A stretch of DNA of 18,795 nt from an archaeon (lineage in GTDB: Archaea; Thermoproteota; QMWL01): the NCBI GenBank assembly GCA_003661605.2, contig QMWL02000008.1:1-18795 (forward strand), written 5' to 3'. Below are positions 7,216 through 15,267 of this stretch, one piece after another. Within the stretch, counting starts at the first letter, position 1; every line of letters begins with the position of its first letter. A program made the position numbers and the translations under genes. The notes beneath the pieces were generated by a model. The model made no database searches. It saw nothing but the letters and a program-made list of their open reading frames with translations, and was not told the origin of the DNA.

Positions 7216-10200
7216 TTACAGAAATTCTGTGAGGCTGAGTGTACGCTGTCGTTTCTGCTCTTCGCGCTGTCTCGGCTGTGCGTCGACCCCGAACGCGTTC
7301 TTTACCGATAAATACAGCAGTCTTGCTCGTGCGGCCTCGTAGCTGTGCTCGTCGATTGTAGAAACAAGATCAAGAGCTATTGGCAGGTACTTCTCTATAG
7401 TCTTTTGAAACACCGTTAGTTTTAGCTCTCTTCGGCAATTCTCACATAGCCCAGAGAGAGGTGGTCTTCTATAGGTGCGGTTACACTTTGTACAGCGCAG
7501 TTGCTGTCTGCCGAACTGCATCAGGTTGCCTGCGATATCTGGAAACACGTGTCCGTTAAGCACGACTCTCACAGTTGTCTCATAAAGCAAGCGGTTTATC
7601 GCTCTCGTTACACGCAGCTGTAGATTCAGCTTTTCCCGCATCGTCTTCACGGTCGAGTATGCAGATCGAACATCTCCTTCATGTATATCAACCGTATGTG
7701 CTGTGTATCTATATCCTTGATACGCTGCTAGCGTTCCTAGGCGCGTACCGACGCGGTCGACAAGGGTTGCAATGGTGCGGGCGGATACGCCTTTTCCAGC
7801 CATTTCGTATAGTTCTAGTGGTAACTGGTCGCAGGTTTCCATAGCATAGACCTCCTCATCCACCTCCTCGGCGTTAACCCAGACAAGGGTGATTAGTGGA
7901 GCATCCATACGACCTCCTGTTTCTGCAGGCAAATAGTCTAGCGAGAAGTTGAGAAACACATCCATGAGAAGAGCGAGGCTGTCTTCGTCGCCGTCGCAGT
8001 TTCTGCGCTTTGCGGCATGCCAGAGCGGGTGTGCAAAGCAGCAACGTGCCTTAGTAAACCCGACTACCCGCCCAACAACTGCGCAGGATGTGTGTGGCGC
8101 TATTCCGACAACGAGCTTGCCTATAAGGTCCTCTTTTCGCTCAACGCAGTAGAACGGCTTACTGCGGTAGTACTTCACAAGCAGTTCGTCTATGAACTTG
8201 CAGACCTTAACCATGTGCTCTGCTGCATCCTCGGGGATGATGATATCCTGTGGCATTAGCTCCACAAGCTGATCAGAACGAACGAGCGGGCTGCCCTCTA
8301 CATCATATACGTATCCTAGCTCCCTCAGCTTCTCAACCGAGACCCCGATCTCGCGGGGGTAGAAATGCGTCAGAGGCGCATTAGTTGCGTTAAACCGTAC
8401 TGTGCCATCTTTGAATACAAAGAGCCCGTGCTTTGCTCTAAGCAGTCCCTTAACCAAAGGCTCTGGTCGTCTTGCATAGCTGGTCAGACCCTCGACTCCT
8501 CGTACGTTTCCGACATCAACACCTGCTATTTTGACAGACCGCTGAACGTATTCCCTCAGGCTGATACGCACACTACTATAGGGAACCGCTTCTATCGGTC
8601 GTTTATGCCGTCGACAAAGAAGCTTAACCTCCACTCTTCGTCCGCAACGGGGGCATTCTCCCAACACTTCCGCGAGACTGCCGCATGCCGGGCAGAAGGT
8701 GCCTGGAAGAAGCTCCTTTCCGCAGGTAGGGCATCTTCCTACAAGCCGTAACCTCACTCTAGCGCCCCGCCTATCGCAATCTGGACAAATTGGTGGAGGA
8801 ACAACGGCACCGCACTTAGGGCATGTGAATTGTACAACACCTGGGTTTCCACAGTACGGGCACCTGCTACCCTCGAAAATGAGCTGATTTCTATTTGGGC
8901 AATTGCGTGTACTACACCTTAGATTGAATATCTGGATTTGAATAACGTTCTCTTCCAGCGCTCGCGCGAGACTACGCTTGGTTTGACCGTAACCACCTAC
9001 AGGGAACAAGACATTAACCCGGCCCTTCATCTTGCGTTGTTGCGCTTTTTCTGGGCGACCAAGACGCGCCGAGAGAACCGTACCAAGCTTGTTTCGTAGC
9101 TTGACTCCAGCGTGCTTTGCTACGTTCTCTAGAGGAGATTGGGAAGGATCGACTGCAAACGGCTGAGTAGGGTCTAGTAGTTGTTGTAAGACTATAGCCA
9201 TATCCCCTTCTATCACAATTCTCTCTCCCTCAACTCTGTGCTCCACACACAGCTCTTCAAGGACTTGCTTTACACACTCGTCAAAAGGTATCTCAAGCCG
9301 CTCCTTCCGTCGTAGACTCTGCTGAATCGCTGTATGAAGCAGTCGAAGATCGTCGTTTGACACTCTTTCAAAAAACGGCGTATACCGAGGGTGCAGCGGG
9401 ACATCTAGAACTCTGCTTATCACTAACGCCTCCTCTCCTGATGGAATCTCCTTAAGGGGTTCGTCTACAAAGCTCCGGAGTTTGCTAACAGGTATACCTG
9501 TAAGCTCCGCCGCTCTTTCAAATCCACCAATCTCCTCGATGCGTGAACGGAGCTCAAGCGACCACCATTCCTCACAATAGCCAATTGAAGGCAGCTCTGC
9601 GTTATTCTCTATAAACTCCCCGACTGCTACAAGAACATCTCCTAGCCATAGGATCTTCTCGATGTAATCGCGCAGTCTCTGCGCCTCCTTTCTGCTGCGT
9701 AGCTTTACAACGGCGCCGTTACGCAGCTTTACAACTGGCCCCTCGATACTGGATACAGGCATAACGACACCGGCTTTCCCAGGACCCTCCGTAATTAGTT
9801 GCGATCCTATCGCAAGAAACCCTCCCAAAACCACCATCGTTGCAGGATGTATCCCTAGTGCAGCAAACCCGGTGTTTCTCGCTCTACCCAAGCGAATTCG
9901 GAATCCCTCCGGGATGCCGGATAAGGATATAATAGGTCTACCCATCGTTATCTCGTCGACGACGCGGCTGTGCGCTTCTCCCCCCGCACTCCGTTTTCTG
10001 ACTTTAACTACCTCCTCGAGCCAGCTCCATGGCGATAACCCGCTTTCTTGCATTTCCTTTATGATCTTATGCGCTTTTGCCACAATTCCGTCGTTAAGAA
10101 CACGTAACGCTCCTCCTCGAACACGGTTCGTTTCTACGCCCTCTACATCCCTATACGCACTAACCTCCACCTTATCAGTAGGAACACCTGTCAACTCTAC

Positions 10201-10854
10201 GGGCAGATTCCTATACGCTATCTCAAGAGCTGCATCAGATACCGCGGATGCAAACCGAATAACCTCCCTTTCGAATGTACGTACCTCTTCAACAATTCTC
10301 TTAACCTGCTGTTCCGTCGGTATGAAGGGGTCTAACTGCGCTACTTGACGAACGTAATCTGCAATAACGAGGGTTAGTGCTTGTTCCGTACCCGCCGCCG
10401 ATCTTATTGGATTTGCAAAATATATGGAAAGAAAGCGCCTCCTACCTCGTCGCTTGATATGAACCGCGCTAATCCCCTCTGTAGGGGCAACAGTCTTTCC
10501 ATCGGTTAACACTGCAAGCCCTGCTCTGATCGCTAATTCACACCGCTTCTCAAGGTCCTTTTCCGGTACCAAATCTCCCCTTACGATCTCTCCTGCAATT
10601 CGTAGTGCTAGATCCAGCTTGCAGCGACAGGCGGACGCTAATTGTCGCAAGCGGTCTGCAATACCCTGGATCCCCGTCAGGTACTCTACGTTGTCGTAGA
10701 CGCTGTAAGACAGTGCAGTGTGTACATCCGCTAACGGATCTATGTTCTTTATTGCTCTACGGGCAAATTCATACGCTTCTTCTACACGTTTTCTAATATT
10801 CTCCCGGTATGAGCGTAGTGACGGGCTAATGCTCGTTATGTGGGTTCTCTCCAC
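7216..10854 (-). CDS. polC: DNA polymerase D large subunit DP2 (catalytic), no intein
   Basis: Catalytic subunit of PolD, 1212 residues from the GTG at 10854. The active site is NCDGDED (952-958; the two Asp on either side of the Gly are the expected Mg ligands), followed by DSLALLMDVFLNFS and GGRMDAPLI. A large cysteine array (about 647-750) has CPYC, CPKC, CPDC, CPTC, CPAC and CPRC knuckles, and a C-terminal zinc finger lies at about 1121-1140 (CTKC...CENC). The last residues, RTLSLTEFL, form a PIP-like motif for the PCNA clamp. The length matches intein-free DP2. The reading frame extends back to a GTG at 10929, adding 25 very basic residues and a 104-bp overlap with elf1. The 10854 GTG overlaps by only 29 bp and begins just before the family's normal N-terminal helix, so I prefer it. 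Last gene of nadE-elf1-polC. Confidence 0.95.
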   Translation of the reverse strand: MERTHITSISPSLRSYRENIRKRVEEAYEFARRAIKNIDPLADVHTALSYSVYDNVEYLTGIQGIADRLRQLASACRCKLDLALRIAGEIVRGDLVPEKDLEKRCELAIRAGLAVLTDGKTVAPTEGISAVHIKRRGRRRFLSIYFANPIRSAAGTEQALTLVIADYVRQVAQLDPFIPTEQQVKRIVEEVRTFEREVIRFASAVSDAALEIAYRNLPVELTGVPTDKVEVSAYRDVEGVETNRVRGGALRVLNDGIVAKAHKIIKEMQESGLSPWSWLEEVVKVRKRSAGGEAHSRVVDEITMGRPIISLSGIPEGFRIRLGRARNTGFAALGIHPATMVVLGGFLAIGSQLITEGPGKAGVVMPVSSIEGPVVKLRNGAVVKLRSRKEAQRLRDYIEKILWLGDVLVAVGEFIENNAELPSIGYCEEWWSLELRSRIEEIGGFERAAELTGIPVSKLRSFVDEPLKEIPSGEEALVISRVLDVPLHPRYTPFFERVSNDDLRLLHTAIQQSLRRKERLEIPFDECVKQVLEELCVEHRVEGERIVIEGDMAIVLQQLLDPTQPFAVDPSQSPLENVAKHAGVKLRNKLGTVLSARLGRPEKAQQRKMKGRVNVLFPVGGYGQTKRSLARALEENVIQIQIFNLRCSTRNCPNRNQLIFEGSRCPYCGNPGVVQFTCPKCGAVVPPPICPDCDRRGARVRLRLVGRCPTCGKELLPGTFCPACGSLAEVLGECPRCGRRVEVKLLCRRHKRPIEAVPYSSVRISLREYVQRSVKIAGVDVGNVRGVEGLTSYARRPEPLVKGLLRAKHGLFVFKDGTVRFNATNAPLTHFYPREIGVSVEKLRELGYVYDVEGSPLVRSDQLVELMPQDIIIPEDAAEHMVKVCKFIDELLVKYYRSKPFYCVERKEDLIGKLVVGIAPHTSCAVVGRVVGFTKARCCFAHPLWHAAKRRNCDGDEDSLALLMDVFLNFSLDYLPAETGGRMDAPLITLVWVNAEEVDEEVYAMETCDQLPLELYEMAGKGVSARTIATLVDRVGTRLGTLAAYQGYRYTAHTVDIHEGDVRSAYSTVKTMREKLNLQLRVTRAINRLLYETTVRVVLNGHVFPDIAGNLMQFGRQQLRCTKCNRTYRRPPLSGLCENCRRELKLTVFQKTIEKYLPIALDLVSTIDEHSYEAARARLLYLSVKNAFGVDAQPRQREEQKRQRTLSLTEFL

Positions 10855-11221
10855 GCGATTCTTTCTGCTCTGTCTCTGAAGAACTTTTCTCTTCCTCTGA
10901 CGTACTCTCTGTAGTTGCTGGAACTTCACTAGTTAGGGCTGCGTGTTCCGCTGTCCACGCGCTTTCTCCTTCTAGGACCCCTCTTTCGTGGAAATCGTCT
11001 ATGAATCGGTTATACACATCAACCTTCTCAAACACGCTTGGCACGTTTGTGTAAACTCTCGTGTACCTACAAACGCCGCAAGTAACCTCTGCTCGCATGC
11101 TTTCCCGTCTCATAAGCACGCTGACGGAAGGATTCCCACATATTGGACAAGTGAACGTACTAGGAAGCCTCCTAGGACGACGTCGTATTACGCGCCGCCG
11201 CCTTCTCCTCCGCCTTCCCAC
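10826..11221 (-). CDS. elf1: Transcription elongation factor Elf1 family, with acidic tail
   Basis: A zinc-ribbon protein related to eukaryotic Elf1, which associates with elongating RNA polymerase. It has an Arg-rich N-terminus (GRRRRRRRRVIRRRPRR, 2-18), then TFTCPICG (C25, C28) and VTCGVC (C48, C51), then the family-typical VDVYNRFIDDFHE helix (67-79). Elf1 proteins are usually about 80-90 residues. This one has 131, the extra being a Ser/Glu-rich acidic tail (about 100-131) with no predicted fold. The start is GTG at 11221, with a minus-strand ACTTATGAAG element about 25 bp upstream that overlaps the end of nadE. It may therefore have its own leaderless promoter besides read-through from nadE (21-bp gap). 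The 3' end overlaps the DP2 start by 29 bp (or 104 bp with the longer DP2). Confidence 0.85.
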   Translation of the reverse strand: MGRRRRRRRRVIRRRPRRLPSTFTCPICGNPSVSVLMRRESMRAEVTCGVCRYTRVYTNVPSVFEKVDVYNRFIDDFHERGVLEGESAWTAEHAALTSEVPATTESTSEEEKSSSETEQKESRGENPHNEH

Positions 11222-11240
11222 AGGCTTTAAAGCGAGATCC

Positions 11241-11250
11241 CTTCATAAGT
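11241..11250 (-). promoter_or_regulatory. Candidate TATA box of elf1
   Basis: The minus-strand sequence ACTTATGAAG is centred about 25 bp upstream of the GTG at 11221, inside the last codons of nadE. It is a weaker match than the other boxes in this window. A second AT-rich element, CTTTAAAG at 11224-11231, is too close to the start codon to serve it. Confidence 0.3.
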
Positions 11251-12055
11251 GCTGCGGTAACTGTCTTTTATGAGAGCTACTTTGCACTAGCTTCACTATT
11301 CTATCGACCACGTGCAAGGGGGCTTCTATCTCTGAGGCTATCGCCTTAGGGTCGTAACCACGCTCCCACCGCACAAGCACTGAGTCAAGTATAGTATAAC
11401 GTATACCAAGCTCTCTTTCATCTTCTTGACCAGACCACAGCCTTGCCGATGGAGTTCGGTTTACGATGAATTCAGGTATCCCTAACCATCGTGCTAATTG
11501 CCACACCTGGGTTTTGTAAAGAGTCAGAAGCGGCGCTAAATCACTCGCTCCATCTCCGTACTTAGTGAAATACCCTGTTAACCACTCACTTCGATTAGAT
11601 GTTCCTACAACTAATCGCCGTTCCCTATTAGCGAACCAATATAGAACTACCATACGCACCCTCGCTCGTAGATTACCCTCTGTTACACGGTCTGCGCGAC
11701 CTAGCAGGTCGAAGAAGGCGTAAACTGTGGTTGTAATGGGCACTTCCCGCACCTCTACCCCAAGCCACTGGCTTAGTAACGACACACATCGCCGATCTTC
11801 CTCTGTGGTTATCTCATCAGGCATAAATAGCAACAAGACTCTGTTGGAGCCAATTGCTTTCACACAGAGTGTTGCCGTCACAGAAGAGTCAACCCCCCCA
11901 CTAACACCAACAACAACCCCACGCGCACCGCTGCTTTCTACCTTCCTTCGGATAAATTCTGTAGCTGATTTCACGAATGCTGCTTCATCAAATGCAAGCA
12001 GCGGGTCCACAGGTTGCACAACGAAACTCCTTAAAACATAACTCCGTTGTTCCAT
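11243..12055 (-). CDS. nadE: NH3-dependent NAD+ synthetase
   Basis: Last step of NAD biosynthesis: deamido-NAD plus ATP and ammonia gives NAD+. The protein has 270 residues and a single N-type PP-loop ATPase domain with no glutaminase domain, so it uses ammonia directly. Motifs are VSGGVDSS (51-58, PP-loop), GNLRARVRM (127-135), GTSNRSEWLTGYFTKYGDG (151-169), SDLAPLLTLYKTQV (171-184) and PSARLWSGQEDE (202-213). The ATG at 12055 lies one base from the divergent secG GTG. A downstream GTG at 12010 gives MDPLLAFDEAAF, a normal family N-terminus. It sits about 24 bp after the AT-rich element at 12031-12040 read on the minus strand, so the real start may be there. First gene of nadE-elf1-polC. Confidence 0.95.
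   Translation of the reverse strand: MEQRSYVLRSFVVQPVDPLLAFDEAAFVKSATEFIRRKVESSGARGVVVGVSGGVDSSVTATLCVKAIGSNRVLLLFMPDEITTEEDRRCVSLLSQWLGVEVREVPITTTVYAFFDLLGRADRVTEGNLRARVRMVVLYWFANRERRLVVGTSNRSEWLTGYFTKYGDGASDLAPLLTLYKTQVWQLARWLGIPEFIVNRTPSARLWSGQEDERELGIRYTILDSVLVRWERGYDPKAIASEIEAPLHVVDRIVKLVQSSSHKRQLPQHL
12031..12040. promoter_or_regulatory. AT-rich TATA-like element, possibly bidirectional (secG / nadE)
   Basis: TTAAAACATA. On the plus strand it lies about 24 bp before the secG GTG (12057), the spacing for a leaderless transcript. On the minus strand (TATGTTTTAA) it lies a similar distance before the alternative nadE GTG at 12010. No other TATA-like element is visible upstream of the annotated nadE ATG. 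Confidence 0.4.
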
Positions 12056-12056
12056 T

Positions 12057-12242
12057 GTGAGCAGCCGCCGTCAGCGCCGTAGACGCGGAGGTACACGATT
12101 GCCTATGTCCTCAGCAGGACTCTTGATGTTCTACGAAGAGGAGGTAGGCGGAATCCGACTAAAGATGCACATGGTTCTAATACTAACCATACTCTTCATT
12201 ACACTTGCTGTTCTGGGCTACATGTACTCTGCCGCCCCATAG
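12057..12242 (+). CDS. secG: Preprotein translocase subunit SecG (Sec61-beta type)
   Basis: A 61-residue, tail-anchored beta subunit of the SecYE-beta translocon. It has a basic cytosolic N-terminus (SSRRQRRRRGG), the family core SSAGLLMFYEEEVGGIRLKM (about 18-37), and one C-terminal transmembrane helix (about 39-57, VLILTILFITLAVLGYM). The GTG at 12057 gives the normal length and fits the TATA-like element 24 bp upstream. The ATG at 12105 would remove the basic tail and is less likely. It is divergent from nadE with a 1-bp gap between start codons, and 35 bp before porG, which has its own promoter. Confidence 0.9.
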   Translation: MSSRRQRRRRGGTRLPMSSAGLLMFYEEEVGGIRLKMHMVLILTILFITLAVLGYMYSAAP

Positions 12243-12251
12243 AACACAGAG

Positions 12252-12264
12252 TTATATTATAAAG
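12252..12264 (+). promoter_or_regulatory. TATA box of the porGDAB operon
   Basis: TTATATTATAAAG lies in the 35-bp gap after secG. The TTATATTA part is centred about 22-23 bp upstream of the porG GTG at 12278, so the transcript probably begins at or near the start codon. It is the most TATA-like sequence in the window, as would suit a highly expressed metabolic operon. Confidence 0.6.
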
Positions 12265-12277
12265 TGGTGCTGCGGCG

Positions 12278-12865
12278 GTGAAGAAGGTACCTGGCATAAT
12301 TGAGATTCGATTTCACGGTCGGGGCGGTCAGGGTGCTGTAACTGCAGCACAGCTTCTCGCTAAGGCAGCTTTCCTAGAAGGCAAATGGAGCCAAGCCTTT
12401 CCCTTCTTCGGCGCAGAACGACGAGGCGCCCCTGTAACCGCATATACACGAATCTCCAATAAACCAATACTGCTTAGAAGCCAAGTCTACCAACCCGATC
12501 ACGTGGTTGTGCTAGACCCCTCCTTATTCGCTTACGTAAATCCACTAAGCGGTCTCAACGAGGGGGGTTTTGTAATCGTAAACACCTCTAAAGACCCTAA
12601 GGACCTAAACATCCCCCCCAATTTCGCCGTAGCTACCGTTGACGCTACCTCCATAGCCCTTGATCTCAAACTACTCTTAGCAGGTATTCCAATTGTGAAC
12701 ACCGCTATGCTAGGTGCTATTGCGAAGGCAACAAATCTCGTTAGCGTGGACAGCGTTGAGAAGGTTATCCTTAAGACGTGGCCTGATAAACGGGGTGAAA
12801 TCAACGCTCGCGCTGTCCGATTGGCATATGAGAGTACTCGTATCCGTCCAGCCATCAAATCCTAA
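12278..12865 (+). CDS. porG: 2-oxoacid (pyruvate):ferredoxin oxidoreductase gamma subunit
   Basis: Gamma subunit of the four-subunit archaeal 2-oxoacid:ferredoxin oxidoreductase, which oxidatively decarboxylates pyruvate (or a related 2-oxoacid) to the acyl-CoA and reduces ferredoxin. The 195 residues match the family. The N-terminal signature is [19 protein letters not shown] (about 10-28), followed by [16 protein letters not shown] (about 38-53). The C-terminal half carries VNTAMLGA, typical of the POR-gamma fold. The GTG start at 12278 is preceded by a good TATA box, and porD follows after 22 bp. The order gamma-delta-alpha-beta is the classical POR/VOR order. The sequence alone does not settle pyruvate against branched-chain 2-oxoacids. 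Confidence 0.92.
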
Positions 12866-12887
12866 AAGGTAAGCGAATGCGCCAGGG

Positions 12888-13178
12888 ATGCTACCCAGCC
12901 TGGGTCGGGAGCTAGCTCCTGAAGCAATCCCGCATGCAGCGTTCTCCCAACCCGTAAAGGGTGTCGGTGGCAAAACAGGGCTATGGCGCTTTCAAAAGCC
13001 AACCGTCGATCGCAATAAGTGCATTCGCTGCGGGCTGTGTTGGGTGTTTTGCCCAGATATCGCGATCTCGTTTAATGAGGAGGGGTATCCCATCATCGAC
13101 TACGACTACTGTAAGGGCTGTGGCATTTGTGCAAACGAGTGTCCTCGAAACGCGATATCTATGGTGCGTGAGGAATGA
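12888..13178 (+). CDS. porD: 2-oxoacid (pyruvate):ferredoxin oxidoreductase delta subunit, 2[4Fe-4S] ferredoxin
   Basis: Electron-transfer subunit of POR, 96 residues. A 40-residue leader ending in KTGLWRFQKPTVD, typical of PorD, precedes two complete [4Fe-4S] motifs: C45/C48/C51 with C55 (CIRCGLCWVFCP) and C75/C78/C81 with C85 (CKGCGICANECP). It passes electrons from the beta-subunit cluster to soluble ferredoxin. The ATG at 12888 has no strong ribosome-binding site. The stop overlaps the porA start by 4 bp (ATGA at 13175-13178), indicating translational coupling. Confidence 0.93.
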   Translation: MLPSLGRELAPEAIPHAAFSQPVKGVGGKTGLWRFQKPTVDRNKCIRCGLCWVFCPDIAISFNEEGYPIIDYDYCKGCGICANECPRNAISMVREE

Positions 13179-14338
13179 GTACCGAAATTCTCAACGGCAA
13201 TCACACCGCCGCCTATGCAGCATTCCTTTGCGATGTTGACGTTGTTGCAGCGTATCCCATAACTCCTCAAACGCCTGTTGTGGAGTTAATTGCAGAATTC
13301 GTAGAATCTGGTCGATTAAAGGCACGCTTCATACGCGTTGAAAGCGAACACTCCGCCATGAGCGTATGCGTTGGAGCCGCCTTTGCGGGCGCAAGAACCT
13401 TCACAGCTACCGCTTCTCAGGGACTAGCCCTCATGCACGAAGTTCTTCACTGGGCCGCAGGAGCCCGCCTTCCTATCGTGATGTGTAATGTAAACAGAGC
13501 GCTTGGATCGCCTTGGTCGATATGGGCGGACTACTCTGATTCAGCCGCCCAGAGGGATACTGGCTGGCTACAGGTGTACTGTAAGGACAACCAAGAGATT
13601 CTTGACTCGGTCATTCAGGGCTACCGTATAAGTGAGGATTCGCGAGTTCTGCTTCCGGTTATGGTATGTTACGAAGGCTTCATTCTATCACACACATACA
13701 TGCCCGTCCACCTCCCCCCAAGAGAGGAGATACTTGACTACGCTCCGAAGAAAAAACCCTCGTGGGCGTTAAACTTCGATGCACCATATACGCATGGAAA
13801 CCTCGTACTACCAGTGCATTTCCAGCATCTGCGAAGGCAAATGCATGAAGCTATGCAAATGGCTCGTAAGGTGATTGTAGAGGCGGTTGACGAGTTCCGG
13901 AAGAGATTTGGTAGGTTTCATGGGGCTCTTGTTGAGACCTATCAGATGGAGGATGCTGAGCACGCGATTGTAAGCATAGGCTCTCTAGGTGCTGAGTCCT
14001 TCCTCGCTGTGGACTTACTTAGAGAAGAGGGATTACGTGTTGGTGCAGTTCGAGTAAGGTTCTACCGACCATTTCCAAGCGAAGAGCTTCGCCAGCTGCT
14101 CAAAGAGGTTCACTCTGTTACGGTTTTCGACAGATTCGCATCCTACGGGAAAGGAGGCATGCTCTCTGTTGAGGTCCGTGACGCACTCTTCGAACTCAAA
14201 GATCCCCCCGCCGTGCATGGCTATGTAGTTGGGCTGGGTGGTGTAGATGTTCCTTATACTGTACTGGCAGACTTCGTTCGCCGAACGGTCAAGGACTATG
14301 CCAAGGTTAAGCGTCGTGAGGAGGTGATAATGCTATGA
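13175..14338 (+). CDS. porA: 2-oxoacid (pyruvate):ferredoxin oxidoreductase alpha subunit
   Basis: Alpha subunit, 387 residues, matching the usual length of about 390. Landmarks are NGNHTAAYAA at the N-terminus, the pyrimidine-binding YPITPQTPVVE motif (about 27-37), RVESEHSAM (about 54-62), TATASQGLALMHEVLHWAAG (about 77-96) and the RALGSPWSIWADYSDS stretch (about 107-122). These are the features of the TPP-dependent POR alpha domain. A transketolase-C-like domain follows from about 255. Its ATG overlaps the porD stop and its TGA overlaps the porB ATG by 4 bp, so the subunits are translated in sequence. The sequence does not show whether pyruvate is the only substrate. Confidence 0.93.
   Translation: MSTEILNGNHTAAYAAFLCDVDVVAAYPITPQTPVVELIAEFVESGRLKARFIRVESEHSAMSVCVGAAFAGARTFTATASQGLALMHEVLHWAAGARLPIVMCNVNRALGSPWSIWADYSDSAAQRDTGWLQVYCKDNQEILDSVIQGYRISEDSRVLLPVMVCYEGFILSHTYMPVHLPPREEILDYAPKKKPSWALNFDAPYTHGNLVLPVHFQHLRRQMHEAMQMARKVIVEAVDEFRKRFGRFHGALVETYQMEDAEHAIVSIGSLGAESFLAVDLLREEGLRVGAVRVRFYRPFPSEELRQLLKEVHSVTVFDRFASYGKGGMLSVEVRDALFELKDPPAVHGYVVGLGGVDVPYTVLADFVRRTVKDYAKVKRREEVIML
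14318..14328 (+). promoter_or_regulatory. Strong Shine-Dalgarno site of porB
   Basis: GAGGAGGTGAT, 6 nt before the ATG at 14335, is a near-perfect complement of the archaeal 16S rRNA 3' end. It lies within the end of porA. It shows that this organism uses Shine-Dalgarno initiation for an internal cistron, while several first genes look leaderless. Confidence 0.75.
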
Positions 14339-15231
14339 AGCTTCCCTTCGGCTTACCCCGGGAAGAATTTCTTCTCCCTGGGCACACCGCATGCCCAGGC
14401 TGTGGAGCCACTATCGCTCTTCGTATCGTTATGAAGGCGCTAGGTCCCCGTACCGTCTTCGTAATCCCCGCCTGTTGTAGTACGGTCATCCAAGGAATTT
14501 TCCCAGGAAGCTCGTTCGCAGTACCTGTTGTCAACATCCCGTTTGAAGCAGCAGCAGCAGTTGCGGCAGGAGTGTCTGCGGCCCTCGAACAACTTGGAGA
14601 GAAGGACTTCAGCGTGGTTGCTTGGGCTGGCGATGGAGGTACCTTTGACATAGGGCTCCAAGCGTTGTCAGGAGCAGCTGAACGAAACGACAACATTCTC
14701 TACATATGCTACGATAACGAAATGTACTCAAACACCGGAATACAGCGCAGTAGTGCGACACCTATTGGCGCATGGACAACAACGACGCCAACTGGTAAGC
14801 GCGAGCATAAGAAGGATCTGCTAAGAATAGTGTCTGCGCACCATGTCCCCTACGCTGCTACAGCAACGATAGCCTTTCCAAAAGACCTGTATGAAAAGGT
14901 TAGAAAGGCGAGGCAGATTCGCGGGTTCAAGTTTCTGCATATATTAACGCCATGTCCTGTTGGGTGGCGGTTTGACGCTTCTAAGACGGTCGAGATAAGT
15001 CGTCTAGCGGTTCAAACAGGCTATTGGGCGCTTTACGAAATCGAGCATGGCAAGCTCCGCATATCCCCTGCGTTCACGCCTTACTTAGATAAGAGCCGCC
15101 GTAAACCCATCGATGAGTTCCTCAAACATCAGCTTCGCTTTCGAACGATGACTCCTGAGCTGAAGGCTGAATTAGAACGCGCGATTGAAGAAGGGATAGA
15201 GCGACTGAAGAGAGAGGCGGAGCTCGTCTAA
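14335..15231 (+). CDS. porB: 2-oxoacid (pyruvate):ferredoxin oxidoreductase beta subunit
   Basis: TPP- and [4Fe-4S]-binding beta subunit, 298 residues. Cluster ligands are C20 and C23 (HTACPGCG), a Cys at 47 or 48 (PACCS) and C207 (LTPCPVGW). The TPP/Mg motif is GDGG (99-102) with YDNEMYSNTGIQRSS (126-140). SATPIGAWTTTTPTGK (140-155) is typical of pyruvate-type enzymes, though the ketoisovalerate enzyme is close. The start overlaps the porA stop by 4 bp and has an excellent Shine-Dalgarno site. It is the last gene of porGDAB; 36 bp later alba begins with its own promoter. Confidence 0.94.
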   Translation: MKLPFGLPREEFLLPGHTACPGCGATIALRIVMKALGPRTVFVIPACCSTVIQGIFPGSSFAVPVVNIPFEAAAAVAAGVSAALEQLGEKDFSVVAWAGDGGTFDIGLQALSGAAERNDNILYICYDNEMYSNTGIQRSSATPIGAWTTTTPTGKREHKKDLLRIVSAHHVPYAATATIAFPKDLYEKVRKARQIRGFKFLHILTPCPVGWRFDASKTVEISRLAVQTGYWALYEIEHGKLRISPAFTPYLDKSRRKPIDEFLKHQLRFRTMTPELKAELERAIEEGIERLKREAELV

Positions 15232-15233
15232 GC

Positions 15234-15240
15234 CTTTTAT
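15234..15240 (+). promoter_or_regulatory. TATA box of alba
   Basis: CTTTTAT lies right after the porB stop, centred 31 bp before the ATG at 15268, giving a predicted 5' leader of only about 5 nt. The context AAGYCTTTTATYY recurs before the aminotransferase gene. Confidence 0.55.
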
Positions 15241-15267
15241 CTGAAGTTTTAACGCGCCTCGCCCACC

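Noticed and set aside
9872..10348. 158-codon plus-strand ORF opposite DP2
   Set aside because: Antisense to conserved DP2 sequence; Ser/Thr-rich shadow translation with no motif or promoter.
7216..10854. Intein in DP2
   Set aside because: DP2 genes often carry inteins, but the catalytic NCDGDED region is uninterrupted, no splice-junction or homing endonuclease motifs appear, and the length is that of intein-free DP2.
10855..10929. 25-residue basic N-terminal extension of DP2 from the upstream GTG
   Set aside because: It needs a 104-bp overlap with elf1, has no ribosome-binding site and precedes the normal family start; kept only as an alternative.
14307..14696. 129-codon minus-strand ORF opposite porB
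   Set aside because: Antisense of the TPP-binding region of PorB; composition reflects the complementary strand.
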